Part shown: in pieces, positions 17,966-26,522 of the stretch
How the letters are laid out: each line of letters begins with the position of its first letter
Position numbering within the stretch: the stretch's first letter is position 1
Origin: Corallococcus coralloides DSM 2259
Lineage (GTDB): Bacteria; Myxococcota; Myxococcia; Myxococcales; Myxococcaceae
Reading direction: 5' to 3'
NCBI RefSeq assembly: GCF_000255295.1
Contig: NC_017030.1
Location: 1,860,001-1,924,000, forward strand
Length of the DNA stretch: 64,000 bases
The notes under the pieces: model-generated
Told to the model about the DNA's origin: nothing
Seen by the model: the letters and a program-made list of their open reading frames with translations, nothing else
Database searches by the model: none
Position numbers and translations under genes: made by a program

Positions 17966-20079
17966 GTCCGTCTCGCACGTCTTGGAAAGTGCAGGGTGAA
18001 GGTCGAACCCTGGCCCGGCGCACTCTGGAGGGAGACGCGTCCCCCCAGCATCGCCGCCAGGCGACGGCAGATGGACAGGCCCAGGCCCGTTCCCCCATAG
18101 GCACGCGTGGGCGAGCTGTCCACCTGCTGGAAGTCCTCGAAGATCTTCTCCTGGTTCGACACGTCGATTCCGATGCCTGTGTCCTTGACCGAGATGGCCA
18201 CGGTGCCGGTGGCGTTCTGATACTCCGCCGCCACGTGCACGCCGCCCTCGTGCGTGAACTTCAGCGCGTTGGACAACAGGTTGAGGACGATCTGCTTCAC
18301 CTTCTGTCGGTCGCTCCACACCCCCGGCAGCCCTTCATCCAGGCGCGTGTCCACTGTCAGCTTGCTGCGCGCGATGATGGGGTCCATCTCCGCCATCACC
18401 TCCTGGAGCAGCTCCGGGATGCCGAAGTCCGACAGGTGCAGCGGCATCCGCCCCGCCTCGATGCGGGTGATGTCCAGAATCTCGTTGATGACCTCCAACA
18501 GGTGCCGCCCGTTGGAGTCGATGCGCGTGAGGTTCCTTCGCTGCGGCGGCGTCATCTCCCCGGACACGCCCTGCAGGAGCATGTTCGTGTAGCCGAGGAT
18601 GGCGTTCAGCGGCGTGCGGAACTCATGCGACATGTTGGCCAGGAACTGCGACTTGGCCGCGCTCGCCTGCTCCAACTGGATGGCCTGCCGGCGCAGCTTC
18701 TCGTTCTGCTCCGCCAGCTCCGCGGTGGCGGACTGCACGCGGGCCTCCAATTCGCTGGAGACCTCCTTCACGCGCTCCAAGAGCCGCGCCCGCTCCAGCA
18801 CCTCCGTGCGGTCGTGGAACACGGTGACGATGCCCGTCAGCTCGCCCCCGTCGCCCAGCACCTTGTTGGCCATGGCCTCCATGGGCACGGGCGCGCCGGT
18901 GTCCGGGTCGTCCAGCGTCAGCTGGCTCTTCCAGCGCGACACGCCCGCGTTCACCGGCCCCAGCAGGTTCGCCAGGAAGGACGCGAAGAGGGCGTCGTTG
19001 GAGCGCACCCGGCGCAGCGTGGCCTCGCCGCCGTTGCCTTCCTCGTGAGGCCAGGCGAAGAGGCGCTCGGCCGGGTCGTTCATCATCACCATGCCGCCCG
19101 CGGGGTCGGTCAGGATGATGGGGTCCGCCACCGAGTCCAGCACCCGGTCCAGGCGGTGGCGCTCGCTCCGGGCCTCGCGCTCCGTGGCGCGCAGCTGCCG
19201 GTAGCTCTCTCCCAGGGCCTGTGTGGCGCGGCCCAGGTCCGTCAGGTTGCGCAGCACGCTCACCACCACGGACGGCCCGTCCGGCGCCAGCACCGGCGTG
19301 GTGGCCAATTCGAAGAGCAGGTCCATGCCCTCCAGCGGATCCACCAGCGACATCTCGCGCCGGTTCACGGACATGCCGCCCTGCGCGAGCGTCTCCCGGA
19401 ACAGGCGCTGATTCAGCTCCACCGCCCGCGTGCGGCCGGGGCTTGCGTCCGGGCCCGCCACCAGCAGGCCCTCCGCGCGGGCGTTGGCGAAGAGCAGCGT
19501 GCCCTCCGTGTCCGTGAGCAGCACGGGGTCCGACACCGCGTTGATGACCCGGCGTAAGAGCCGGTCCGGCTCCGGACGGCGCGGCGCCCGCGCATCCGAG
19601 GCCAGCTGCCGGGCCATGGGCGGCCCCGCGCACGACGCCACCCACGCCACGTCGTCCGGCACGGACGGGCCGGGCAGCCCCACCACCAGCAGGGCAGCCG
19701 CGGGCGCTCCGGAGCGGCCCAGCGGCACCGCGAGGAGCCCGCCGCCCGGCATCGCCGCGCCCTCCACCGCGTCCGCCGCCAGCCACCGCGCCCCGGGCCG
19801 GTTCCGGAAGCCAGCGAGCGGCGAACCCGGCGCGTCCCACGCCCGGGCCAGCGCGGCCTGCTGCGCTCCCGTCAACCCTTCACTGGCCAGGCACACGGAC
19901 GCACCCGCGCCATCCCCCGGCCCGACACAGGCGGTGGGGGCGCCATGTCTGCGCGCGAGCCACTCCACGACCGCTCGCGCACAGGCGACGGCGGACTCGC
20001 AGGCGAGCAGGTGCTCGGCGAGCACGAGGCGCGCCCCGGGATCGATTTCGGCGGGGGGCAGCGGGGCTGGGGACGCCAC
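17962..20079 (-). CDS. PAS-domain sensor histidine kinase
   Basis: 705 residues from GTG 20079, with GGAG upstream. The order is a GAF-like N-terminal region (~20-150), a PAS domain (~165-290, RVINAVSDPVLLTDTEGTLL), a second PAS domain (~300-440, VLDSVADPIILTDPAGGMV), a coiled coil (~440-475), HisKA with His485 (NMSHEFRTPLNAILGY) and a HATPase domain with N (NLLSNALKF), G1 (DTGIGI) and G2 (GGTGLGLSI) boxes. No transmembrane helix is visible, so it is probably a cytoplasmic sensor. It starts 4 bp after the GvpA-like gene ends and overlaps the response regulator gene; the four genes form one minus-strand operon. Confidence 0.93.
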   Translation of the reverse strand: MASPAPLPPAEIDPGARLVLAEHLLACESAVACARAVVEWLARRHGAPTACVGPGDGAGASVCLASEGLTGAQQAALARAWDAPGSPLAGFRNRPGARWLAADAVEGAAMPGGGLLAVPLGRSGAPAAALLVVGLPGPSVPDDVAWVASCAGPPMARQLASDARAPRRPEPDRLLRRVINAVSDPVLLTDTEGTLLFANARAEGLLVAGPDASPGRTRAVELNQRLFRETLAQGGMSVNRREMSLVDPLEGMDLLFELATTPVLAPDGPSVVVSVLRNLTDLGRATQALGESYRQLRATEREARSERHRLDRVLDSVADPIILTDPAGGMVMMNDPAERLFAWPHEEGNGGEATLRRVRSNDALFASFLANLLGPVNAGVSRWKSQLTLDDPDTGAPVPMEAMANKVLGDGGELTGIVTVFHDRTEVLERARLLERVKEVSSELEARVQSATAELAEQNEKLRRQAIQLEQASAAKSQFLANMSHEFRTPLNAILGYTNMLLQGVSGEMTPPQRRNLTRIDSNGRHLLEVINEILDITRIEAGRMPLHLSDFGIPELLQEVMAEMDPIIARSKLTVDTRLDEGLPGVWSDRQKVKQIVLNLLSNALKFTHEGGVHVAAEYQNATGTVAISVKDTGIGIDVSNQEKIFEDFQQVDSSPTRAYGGTGLGLSICRRLAAMLGGRVSLQSAPGQGSTFTLHFPRRARRT

Positions 20080-20083
20080 GACC

Positions 20084-20302
20084 TTACGCTCCGGGTGAAG
20101 GGGGACGCGGCGAACTGCCGCGTTCCGGCGAGTCTGCGGTGCGGACCTCCGAGAATGCCACCACGATGCGCGTCTCTCCATCCAAAGGAGCGGCCCGGCC
20201 CAAGAGCTCCAGGGCCGGCGTGTCGAAGCGCAGCCCCCTGTCCAGCAGGCGGTCCAGCACGTCCACCAGGCTGGCCCCACCAGCCACGCGTTCCACGGGC
20301 AT
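20084..20302 (-). CDS. Small GvpA/GvpJ-like gas-vesicle protein
   Basis: 72 residues from ATG 20302 with GGAG about 10 bp upstream. The N-terminus MPVERVAGGASLVDVLDRLL plus DRGLRFD follows the GvpA/J/M pattern (M-x-VEK-x...SSLAEVIDRILDKGIVID). ETRIVVAFSEVRT aligns with the second strand-helix of GvpA (EARVVIASVETYL). The middle is shorter than in GvpA and lacks its VGIELL block; the C-terminus ends in a Pro/Ser/Gly-rich tail instead of a helix. It heads the operon that ends with a GvpF/L protein, the known partner of GvpA-type subunits, which supports the call. It is unlikely to form a normal vesicle shell. Confidence 0.75.
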   Translation of the reverse strand: MPVERVAGGASLVDVLDRLLDRGLRFDTPALELLGRAAPLDGETRIVVAFSEVRTADSPERGSSPRPPSPGA

Positions 20303-20529
20303 TTTCGCGCATGCTCCTTGGGTCCGCCCGGCGCGGACCTTCGGGTCCAGGGGCCGTTCTAACGCGCTGGCGACGTCACACCCCAGCCCTGTTCACGCCC
20401 GGCCCCTGACTGACCAACACCCGGGGCGAAGCTCTGTTGGGTCGCATACACCTGACGCTGGGCAGCCGGCCGGGCGGGGCTCGGCAGGCGTGGCTTATGC
20501 CCTGGGAGGCGCATTCCTAGCCTTCCAGC

Positions 20530-22044
20530 ATGAACGACGAGCGCCAGCACAAATCCCTCTGGACCGTGACGACGCCTCCCCGGGACTTCCCCTCCCTGCC
20601 GGGCGACCTGGAAGTGGAGGTGGCCATCATCGGTGGGGGCATCGCGGGCCTGACGGCCGCCTGGCTGCTCAAGCGTGCCGGCAAGAAGGTGGCCGTGCTG
20701 GAGATGCACCGCGTCCTCTCCGGGCAGACGGGACAGACGACCGCGCACCTCACGGAGCTCCTGGACACGCCGTACACCACGCTCCTGAAGGACTTCGGTG
20801 AGAAGGGCGCGCACCTGGCCGCGTCGTCCAGCCGCGCCGCCATCGAACAGATTGCGTCCCTGGTGGAGACGCTCGCCATCGACTGCGGCTTCACCCGCGT
20901 GCCGGGGTACCGCTACGCGGAGACGGAAGCGGAGCTGCGCGAGCTGTTGCACGAGGTGTCCGCCGCCAGGCAGGCGGGCCTGCTCGCGACCTTCACCAAG
21001 GAGGTGCCGCTGCCCTTCCCCGTGAAGGGCGCGCTGCGCGTGGAGGACCAGGCGGTGTTCCACCCGCGGCAGTACCTGCTCGCGCTCGCGGACCGCATCC
21101 CGGGTGACGGCTGCCACCTCTTCGAGAACACCAAGGTCGTGGACATCCATGACGGCACGCCCTGCCGCGTCGTCACGGAAGGAGGCACCGTGACGGCGCA
21201 GGCGGTGGTGGAGGCCACCACCACGCCGCTCAACCGCGTGGCCATGCACACCAAGCTCTACCCGTACCGCACCTACTCGGTGGCGGCTCCGCTGGAGGGG
21301 CCGCTGGAGCCGGGCCAGTACTACGACAGCCGCGACCCGTATCACTACATCCGCACGCAGCAGGTGGACGGCGTGCCCTACGTCATCGTGGGCGGCGAGG
21401 ACCACAAGGTCGGCAGCGAGGAGGACACCACCTCCTGCTTCGCCGCGCTGGAGGCGTACACGCGCGACCGCTTCCCCGTGAGGCGCATCACCCACCGCTG
21501 GTCCGGCCAGGTCATCGAGCCCGCGGACGGCCTGCCCTATATCGGCCGCAACGTGGGCAGCCGCCACGTGTACGTGGCCACGGGCTTCTCCGGCACGGGC
21601 ATGACGTTCGGCACGCTCGCGGGCATGGTGGTGTCGGACCTCATCCTCGGCAACGAGAACCCCTACGCCGCGCTGTACGACGCGGGCCGCGTGAAGCCCA
21701 AGGCCGGTGCCAGGGACTTCATCCAGGAGAACGCGGAGGTGGCCTTCCGCTTCGTCGCGGACCGGCTGTCCAAGCCGGACGGACACCACCTGGCGGACGT
21801 GGCGCCGGGCGAGGGGAAGATCCTGGAGGTGGATGGCCGCAAGGTGGCCGTGTACCGCGAGGAGGACGGCACGCCGCACGCCGTGTCCCCCGTGTGCACG
21901 CACCTGGGCTGCCACGTGCACTGGAACAACGCGGAGCGCTCCTGGGACTGCCCCTGCCACGGCGGCCGCTTCAGCCCCACCGGGCGCGTGCTCAACGGCC
22001 CCGCGGTGAAGGACCTGCCGTCGCGCAAGCTGCCGGTGAAGTGA
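20530..22044 (+). CDS. FAD-dependent oxidoreductase with C-terminal Rieske [2Fe-2S] domain
   Basis: 504 residues. A DAO-type FAD domain starts at ~28 with the dinucleotide-binding VAIIGGGIAGLTAAWLL and closes with the YVATGFSGTGMTFGT motif around residue 360. Residues ~415-504 form a Rieske domain with CTHLGCHVHWN and CPCHGGRFSPTGRV, which supply two Cys and two His cluster ligands. This architecture is a known family of DAO-Rieske proteins in Bacteria, including soil species; the substrate is unknown. Divergent from the Gvp operon, 227 bp away. Confidence 0.92.
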   Translation: MNDERQHKSLWTVTTPPRDFPSLPGDLEVEVAIIGGGIAGLTAAWLLKRAGKKVAVLEMHRVLSGQTGQTTAHLTELLDTPYTTLLKDFGEKGAHLAASSSRAAIEQIASLVETLAIDCGFTRVPGYRYAETEAELRELLHEVSAARQAGLLATFTKEVPLPFPVKGALRVEDQAVFHPRQYLLALADRIPGDGCHLFENTKVVDIHDGTPCRVVTEGGTVTAQAVVEATTTPLNRVAMHTKLYPYRTYSVAAPLEGPLEPGQYYDSRDPYHYIRTQQVDGVPYVIVGGEDHKVGSEEDTTSCFAALEAYTRDRFPVRRITHRWSGQVIEPADGLPYIGRNVGSRHVYVATGFSGTGMTFGTLAGMVVSDLILGNENPYAALYDAGRVKPKAGARDFIQENAEVAFRFVADRLSKPDGHHLADVAPGEGKILEVDGRKVAVYREEDGTPHAVSPVCTHLGCHVHWNNAERSWDCPCHGGRFSPTGRVLNGPAVKDLPSRKLPVK

Positions 22045-22125
22045 GAAGTGTGTGTGGGTGGGCTTCCATTCGGACGGGCCCACCCCCATCTATCTGCACA
22101 TCCACTTCATTCAGGGGGCAGGGGA

Positions 22126-22614
22126 ATGAACGCGTTGGAGCTGATCAAGCAGCAGCACGAAGAGGTCTCCAAGCTCTTCAAGAAGTACGAGAAGCTGGCG
22201 GATCACGCGGACGAGGAGCGCCAGGAGCTGTTCGAGCAGATCGCCGACCGGCTGGGCGCGCACGCGAAGATTGAAGAGCTGTACCTGTATCCGGCGATCA
22301 AGAAGGAGGACACGGAGGACGAGCTGCGCGAGGCCGTGGAGGAGCACCTCGCCGTCAAGCGCCTCATCGCGGACCTCCTGGACATGGAGCCCTCCGACGA
22401 GGAGTTCGACGCGAAGATGAAGGTCCTCCAGGAGCAGGTGGAGCACCACGTCGAGGAGGAGGAGAAGGACCTCTTCAAGGCGGCGCGGAAGATCCTCAGC
22501 AAGGATCAGCTCGACGACCTGGGCATCCAGCTGGAGGAGGAATACGACTCCCTGATGGAGGGCGAGCCGCGCAACGACGTGCCCGAGGAGACGGATCACG
22601 CCGCGCCCATCTAG
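22126..22614 (+). CDS. Hemerythrin HHE-domain protein
   Basis: 162 residues, predicted four-helix bundle. Iron-ligand residues are visible: KQQHEEVSKLF (His), HAKIEELYLYPAI (His...Glu), EEHLAVKRLI (His) and EHHVEEEEKDLF (His...Glu). HHE-domain proteins bind di-iron and have roles in oxygen or nitric-oxide sensing and stress. The start at 22126 is preceded by AGGGG. It lies between the Rieske oxidoreductase and a DNA glycosylase gene. Confidence 0.92.
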   Translation: MNALELIKQQHEEVSKLFKKYEKLADHADEERQELFEQIADRLGAHAKIEELYLYPAIKKEDTEDELREAVEEHLAVKRLIADLLDMEPSDEEFDAKMKVLQEQVEHHVEEEEKDLFKAARKILSKDQLDDLGIQLEEEYDSLMEGEPRNDVPEETDHAAPI

Positions 22615-22677
22615 CGCGCCGCGTCCGAAGCAGCACAGGGGCTTGCGCGTGGCGTGGGGCCGGGCAGCATGCGGCCC

Positions 22678-23364
22678 ATGCCGCGCGCTCCTGTTTCCAC
22701 CCCTGTGTTGCTGCCGGATGCCTTCACACCCGCCGCGCGCCGCGCCCTCGTGCGCGCGGATCCCATCCTGGGCACGCTCTTCAAGACGATTGGCCCGTTC
22801 CGCTTCGAGCGGAGCCCGCTGCACAGCCCCTTCGAGGCGCTGGCGCACTCCATCGTCTACCAGCAGCTCCACGGCCGCGCGGCGGCGACCATCTTCGGCC
22901 GCGTCTGCGAGCGGGTGGGGCAGGGCAAGGGCTTCACGCCCCAGAAGCTGCTCGCGCTCCCGGACGCCACGCTGCGCGAGGCCGGGCTGTCCGCGAACAA
23001 GCTCCTGGCCATCCAGGACCTGGCGCGCAAGACGGTGGACGGCACGGTGCCGCCGCTCGCGCGCGTGCGCCGCATGTCCGACGCGGACCTCATCGAGCAC
23101 CTCACGCAGGTGCGCGGCATTGGCCAGTGGACCGTGGAGATGCTGCTCATCTTCCGCCTGGGCCGGCCGGACATCCTCCCCGTGGATGACTACGGCGTGC
23201 GCAAGGGCTTCATGGTCCTGCATGGCCTGAAGGAGCAGCCCAAGCCCAAGGCGCTCCTGGCGTACGGCGAGCGCTGGCGGCCCTATCGCAGCGTGGTGAG
23301 CTGGTACCTGTGGCGGGCGGCGGACAAGCCCGTGGGCACCTTCGCCCCGCCGGAGGGCAGCTAG
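22678..23364 (+). CDS. alkA: DNA-3-methyladenine glycosylase II (HhH-GPD)
   Basis: 228 residues in the preferred start; ATGs at 22669 and 22654 are also in frame. The HhH motif LTQVRGIGQWTVEMLL and the catalytic-Asp segment LPVDDYGVRKGF (VDD) are clear, as is SIVYQQLHGRAAATIF. It removes alkylated purines in base-excision repair. The short N-terminus resembles the compact bacterial AlkA/Mag1 form, which lacks the AlkA N-terminal domain. The gene symbol reflects the family, not proven orthology. Confidence 0.88.
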   Translation: MPRAPVSTPVLLPDAFTPAARRALVRADPILGTLFKTIGPFRFERSPLHSPFEALAHSIVYQQLHGRAAATIFGRVCERVGQGKGFTPQKLLALPDATLREAGLSANKLLAIQDLARKTVDGTVPPLARVRRMSDADLIEHLTQVRGIGQWTVEMLLIFRLGRPDILPVDDYGVRKGFMVLHGLKEQPKPKALLAYGERWRPYRSVVSWYLWRAADKPVGTFAPPEGS

Positions 23365-23446
23365 CCGGACAGGGGCCGGGAGCGCACCGTCCCTTGCCTT
23401 GGCGCTCGGGCGTCCTCACCCGTAAGGGACGGAGGAATCACCCCGC

Positions 23447-24598
23447 ATGCGCGCACTCACGTACCAGGGCCCCTACCGCGTCCAGGTGGAGCAGAAGCCC
23501 GACCCCCGCATCGAGCATCCGCAGGACGTGGTCCTCAAGGTCACCCGCGCCGCCATCTGCGGTTCGGACCTGCACCTGTTGCACGGCCTGGTGCCGGACA
23601 CGCGCGTGGGCTGCACCTTCGGCCACGAGTTCACCGGCGTGGTGGAGGAGGTGGGCAAGGAGGTGGCGCAGCTGAAGAAGGGCGACCGCGTGGTGGTGCC
23701 CTTCAACATCTCCTGCGGCACCTGCTTCTACTGCCAGCGCGGCCTCACCGGGAACTGCGAGAACAGCAACCCCGGCAGCGACGTGGCCTCCGGCGTCTAC
23801 GGCTACTCGCACACCACGGGCGGCTTCGACGGCGGGCAGGCGGAGTACGTGCGCGTGCCCTTCGCGGACGTGGGGCCCATGAAGATTCCGGACGACATGG
23901 ATGACGAGTCCGTCCTCTTCCTCTCCGACATCCTGCCCACCGGCTACCAGGCCGCGGAGATGGGCGAAATCAAGGGCGGCGAGACGGTCGTCGTGTTCGG
24001 CGCGGGCCCGGTGGGCCTCTTCGCCATGAAGTCCGCGTGGCTGATGGGCGCGGGCCGCGTGGTGGCGGTGGACCACGTGCCGTACCGCCTGGAGTTCGCG
24101 CGCAAGTTCGCCAACGTGGAGACGGTGAACTTCAAGGAGGTGGGCGACATCGTCCTGCACCTCAAGGAGATGTTCGAGGGCCGCGGCCCGGACGTCTGCA
24201 TCGACGCGGTAGGCATGGAGGCCGAAGGCTCTCGCGCGCACCGCGTGCTGGGCCTGGGGCTGAAGCTGGAAGCGGGCGCGCCCACCGTCATCGAGTGGTG
24301 CATCAACACCGTGCGCAAGGGCGGCAACGTCTCCATCATCGGCGTGTACGGACCGCCGTGGAACTTCGTCCCCATTGGCACCGCGATGAACAAGGGGCTG
24401 ACGCTGCGCATGAACCAGGCGAACACGCGCCGGTACATGCCGCACCTCCTGGAGCACATCCAGAAGGGCCGCATCGACGCGAAGGGCATCATCACCCACC
24501 GCTTCCCGCTGGAGCAGGCGCCAGACGCCTACCACCTGTTCGCGCAGAAGCGGGACGGGTGCGTGAAGTGCGTGCTCATGCCGCACGGCCACGCGTGA
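23447..24598 (+). CDS. Zinc-dependent alcohol dehydrogenase (MDR family)
   Basis: 383 residues. Catalytic-zinc ligands lie in AAICGSDLHLLHG (Cys...) and GHEFTGVV (His-Glu); the structural-zinc cysteines are fewer than usual in CGTCFYCQRGLTGNCENSNP. The Rossmann motif is VVFGAGPVGLFAMKSA. The long lid region with GIYGYS-like text (SGVYGYSHTTGGFDGGQAEYV, read across two stretches) resembles glutathione-independent formaldehyde dehydrogenases and related zinc alcohol dehydrogenases. The substrate is uncertain. RBS GGAGG lies upstream of ATG 23447. Confidence 0.9.
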   Translation: MRALTYQGPYRVQVEQKPDPRIEHPQDVVLKVTRAAICGSDLHLLHGLVPDTRVGCTFGHEFTGVVEEVGKEVAQLKKGDRVVVPFNISCGTCFYCQRGLTGNCENSNPGSDVASGVYGYSHTTGGFDGGQAEYVRVPFADVGPMKIPDDMDDESVLFLSDILPTGYQAAEMGEIKGGETVVVFGAGPVGLFAMKSAWLMGAGRVVAVDHVPYRLEFARKFANVETVNFKEVGDIVLHLKEMFEGRGPDVCIDAVGMEAEGSRAHRVLGLGLKLEAGAPTVIEWCINTVRKGGNVSIIGVYGPPWNFVPIGTAMNKGLTLRMNQANTRRYMPHLLEHIQKGRIDAKGIITHRFPLEQAPDAYHLFAQKRDGCVKCVLMPHGHA

Positions 24599-24636
24599 AC
24601 GACTGACTTCATCCGCTCGTAAGCAGGAGGCACGTC

Positions 24637-25080
24637 ATGCCCCAGAAGACGCCGCAGAAATCGAGCCGCGCGAAGAACGGCCACGCGAAGGCGCGGGCGA
24701 AGGCGAAACCCACGATGGCCGTGGACCAGGACCCCGCCAACCGCCCGGGCGTCCCCATGGAGACGGCGCCGAAGCCGCTGGCGGGGGCGCGCGTGCCCAT
24801 CGCGCCTCAGCACGCGGAGGTGCCGGTGTTCAAGCACGCCGGCCGCAAGGAGATGCCGCCGGTGTTCGGCACCGCCCAGCCTCCGAAGGGGCTGAGCGGC
24901 CTCTTGCGAAAGGCGGCCTACGCGAAGCCGGACCACAAGCCCGGCCACTGGATGCTGCTGCTCCTGGCGGACCGGGTGGACGTCTGGGAGCACCGGCTCA
25001 GGAGGTCCCTTCCGTGGGCCGCTCCTTCCGCGGCGGCCCTCCTCGCAGGGGGCCTGATCTGGCGCGTCCGCCGGGCTTGA
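24637..25080 (+). CDS. Small Lys/Pro-rich protein with C-terminal membrane segment
   Basis: 147 residues. The first ~35 residues are Lys/Ala-rich (KSSRAKNGHAKARAKAKP) and the middle is Pro-rich. Residues ~125-143 (APSAAALLAGGLIW) look like a single membrane segment followed by RVRRA. The start has AGGAGG 8 bp upstream. It follows the alcohol dehydrogenase gene by 38 bp. No family recognised. Confidence 0.7.
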   Translation: MPQKTPQKSSRAKNGHAKARAKAKPTMAVDQDPANRPGVPMETAPKPLAGARVPIAPQHAEVPVFKHAGRKEMPPVFGTAQPPKGLSGLLRKAAYAKPDHKPGHWMLLLLADRVDVWEHRLRRSLPWAAPSAAALLAGGLIWRVRRA

Positions 25081-25091
25081 GGCACGGGCCC

Positions 25092-25451
25092 TTAAGCGTC
25101 CCGGCCGTTGTAGGGGAACGCGTTGAGGGTGGACAGGTCCACGCCGTCCACGCAGCGCAGGTTGATGGCGAACATCTGCTTGCCGTCCGGGCCCTTGCCG
25201 GTGGAGTAGGACTGCACGCCGCAGGTGGGGCAGTGCAGGTGGTTGATGACCTTCTTGTTGAACTGGTAGGTCTTCACCGTGTCCGCGCCGGAGAGGGACT
25301 TGAACTGCTCCGGCGGGACGAACGTCAGCACCGCGCCAAGCTTGTGGCAGATGGAACAGTTGCAGCTCACCACCTGCGTCAGGTCCGTGGTCGCCTCGTA
25401 GCGGACCTGTCCACAGTGGCAGCCACCCGTATACGTCTTCATCTCCGCCAT
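25092..25451 (-). CDS. GFA-family (glutathione-dependent formaldehyde-activating-like) protein
   Basis: 119 residues. Start at 25451 is preceded by CCGGAGGAAT. Zinc-binding cysteines follow the family pattern: GGCHCGQVRYE, CNCSICHKLGAV and LHCPTCGVQSYS. Members of this family bind zinc; most have no proven glutathione-formaldehyde activity. It is convergent with the small Lys-rich gene, 11 bp apart. Confidence 0.9.
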   Translation of the reverse strand: MAEMKTYTGGCHCGQVRYEATTDLTQVVSCNCSICHKLGAVLTFVPPEQFKSLSGADTVKTYQFNKKVINHLHCPTCGVQSYSTGKGPDGKQMFAINLRCVDGVDLSTLNAFPYNGRDA

Positions 25452-25597
25452 GGTGATTCCTCCGGTTGCTGCGTGAAGCCCGGGCCGGAAGCGTGCTTCC
25501 GCCCACCCGGTGCGTGTGACGCGCATCAATGAACGGAGGCGGCGGGAACCGCAAGCGCCCCGGTGTCCTCCCGGCGCGCTTGCGGCGGTGCGTCACG

Positions 25598-26350
25598 TCA
25601 GTCCGCGTACGTCGTCACGGACATCATCCGCACGAAGCGGCGGTCCGAGCTCACCGCCGCGATGGTGAAGCCCTGCGTGTAGCCCGGCGCGCCGCACCCG
25701 CGGCAGCTCCAGCCCGTCCTGTAGAGCCGGTTGCTGTTGCGCGAAATCTGCGTGATGTAGGCCACCGCGCCCTCCACCTCGTCCACGTTGTAGCTGTACG
25801 CGCTGAGCTGCCCGATGAGCTCCCGCACGGTGATGGGCTCGAAATCGCTGGCCTGCGGACCGAAGGCGTTGCTGAACGCCTCGCCCAGCGTCTGCTGGTT
25901 GGCGATGCCCTGGCCGTTGGGGATGTAGCCCTCGTAGATGCGCGCGGAAGAGAACGAGCCGGTGGCGCCGAACAGCACCGCGGGCGTCTGGGCGACGGGG
26001 TACAGGTTCAGCGGGTAGCCCGTGAAGGTTGCGTCGTTCAGCTCGTAGAAGTCCGCGAAATACTTCGCCGCGGTGCCCGTCATGGACTGCTGGAAGGACG
26101 TGTCGCCAAGGCGGGTGGTGAGGTAGGCGCGCTCGGCGCTGTCCACGCCGAGGCCAATGTCGTTGAGGAACGCGTCCAGCGCGTTGCGGATCTCCGAGCG
26201 GAGGATGGTCGTGCCGCCGGGGCTGCTGGCGCTCTTCGCGGCGGTGATGCTCGCCTCGAAGGCGGGGATGCTGGTGGTGGAGTCAGCGAACGCCGGAGCG
26301 GAGAGCAGCATCAGGGCGCCTACCAGCGACTTCATCGACAGGGTCTTCAT
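25598..26350 (-). CDS. Secreted protein of a tandem family, copy 1
   Basis: 250 residues from ATG 26350 (AGAGG 6 bp upstream). MKTLSMKSLVGALMLLSAPAFA is a Sec signal peptide cut after AFA. The mature part has TSIPAFEASITAAKS, LRSEIRNALDAFLND, TAAKYFADFYELNDAT and VDEVEGAVAYITQISRNSNR, then a C-terminal SCRGCGAPGY and DRRFVRMMSV. I do not recognise the family. Two paralogues lie upstream on the same strand, each with its own leader. The conserved SRNSNRLY and CxxC-like segments suggest a common fold, perhaps redox- or metal-related, but that is speculation. Confidence 0.82.
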   Translation of the reverse strand: MKTLSMKSLVGALMLLSAPAFADSTTSIPAFEASITAAKSASSPGGTTILRSEIRNALDAFLNDIGLGVDSAERAYLTTRLGDTSFQQSMTGTAAKYFADFYELNDATFTGYPLNLYPVAQTPAVLFGATGSFSSARIYEGYIPNGQGIANQQTLGEAFSNAFGPQASDFEPITVRELIGQLSAYSYNVDEVEGAVAYITQISRNSNRLYRTGWSCRGCGAPGYTQGFTIAAVSSDRRFVRMMSVTTYAD

Positions 26351-26380
26351 GGGGAACCTCTTCATCCAGGGGAAGGGGGA

Positions 26381-26441
26381 GAACCACGAACAGCGTGCTG
26401 GCGAGTACCACGCCCGCCTGACACGGCTCGCGTGAGGTTCC
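26381..26441. repeat. Repeated leader/promoter region of the tandem family
   Basis: About 60 bp upstream of copy 1 recurs almost unchanged upstream of copy 2 (27351-27411) and more loosely upstream of copy 3 (28312-28352). The best-conserved part is GGCGAGTACCACGCCCGCCT on the plus strand. Because each copy sits 30-50 bp before a start codon, it probably contains the promoter and 5' leader duplicated along with the genes. Confidence 0.6.
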
Positions 26442-26453
26442 AAAGACACGCGA

Positions 26454-26491
26454 GGCCCGTGACACGCCCATGATGGAGCGTGTCACGGGCC
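26454..26491 (-). terminator. Strong hairpin after copy 2 of the tandem family
   Basis: A perfect 14-bp stem (GGCCCGTGACACGC at 26454-26467, complement at 26478-26491) with a 10-nt loop. It lies between the stop of copy 2 (26523) and the leader of copy 1. A similar but imperfect inverted repeat occurs at 27424-27461 after copy 3. There is no clear T-run on the minus strand, so it may be an intrinsic-like terminator or an RNA-processing signal. Confidence 0.5.
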
Positions 26492-26522
26492 TGCAATCTT
26501 TCACGACGGCGGTGCTTCAGGC

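Noticed and set aside
16767..20302. A complete gas vesicle cluster
   Set aside because: Only two Gvp-like genes are present. The rest of the operon is a kinase and a response regulator, and nothing nearby encodes GvpN, GvpK, GvpG or GvpO.
22654..22677. Longer N-terminus for the AlkA-type glycosylase
   Set aside because: ATGs at 22654 and 22669 are in frame, but the extra residues are not conserved-looking; the preferred start is 22678, with low certainty.
26454..26491. Attachment site for an element
   Set aside because: The inverted repeat follows a gene end and recurs in weaker form after copy 3, which fits a terminator or processing element of the tandem family better than an att site.
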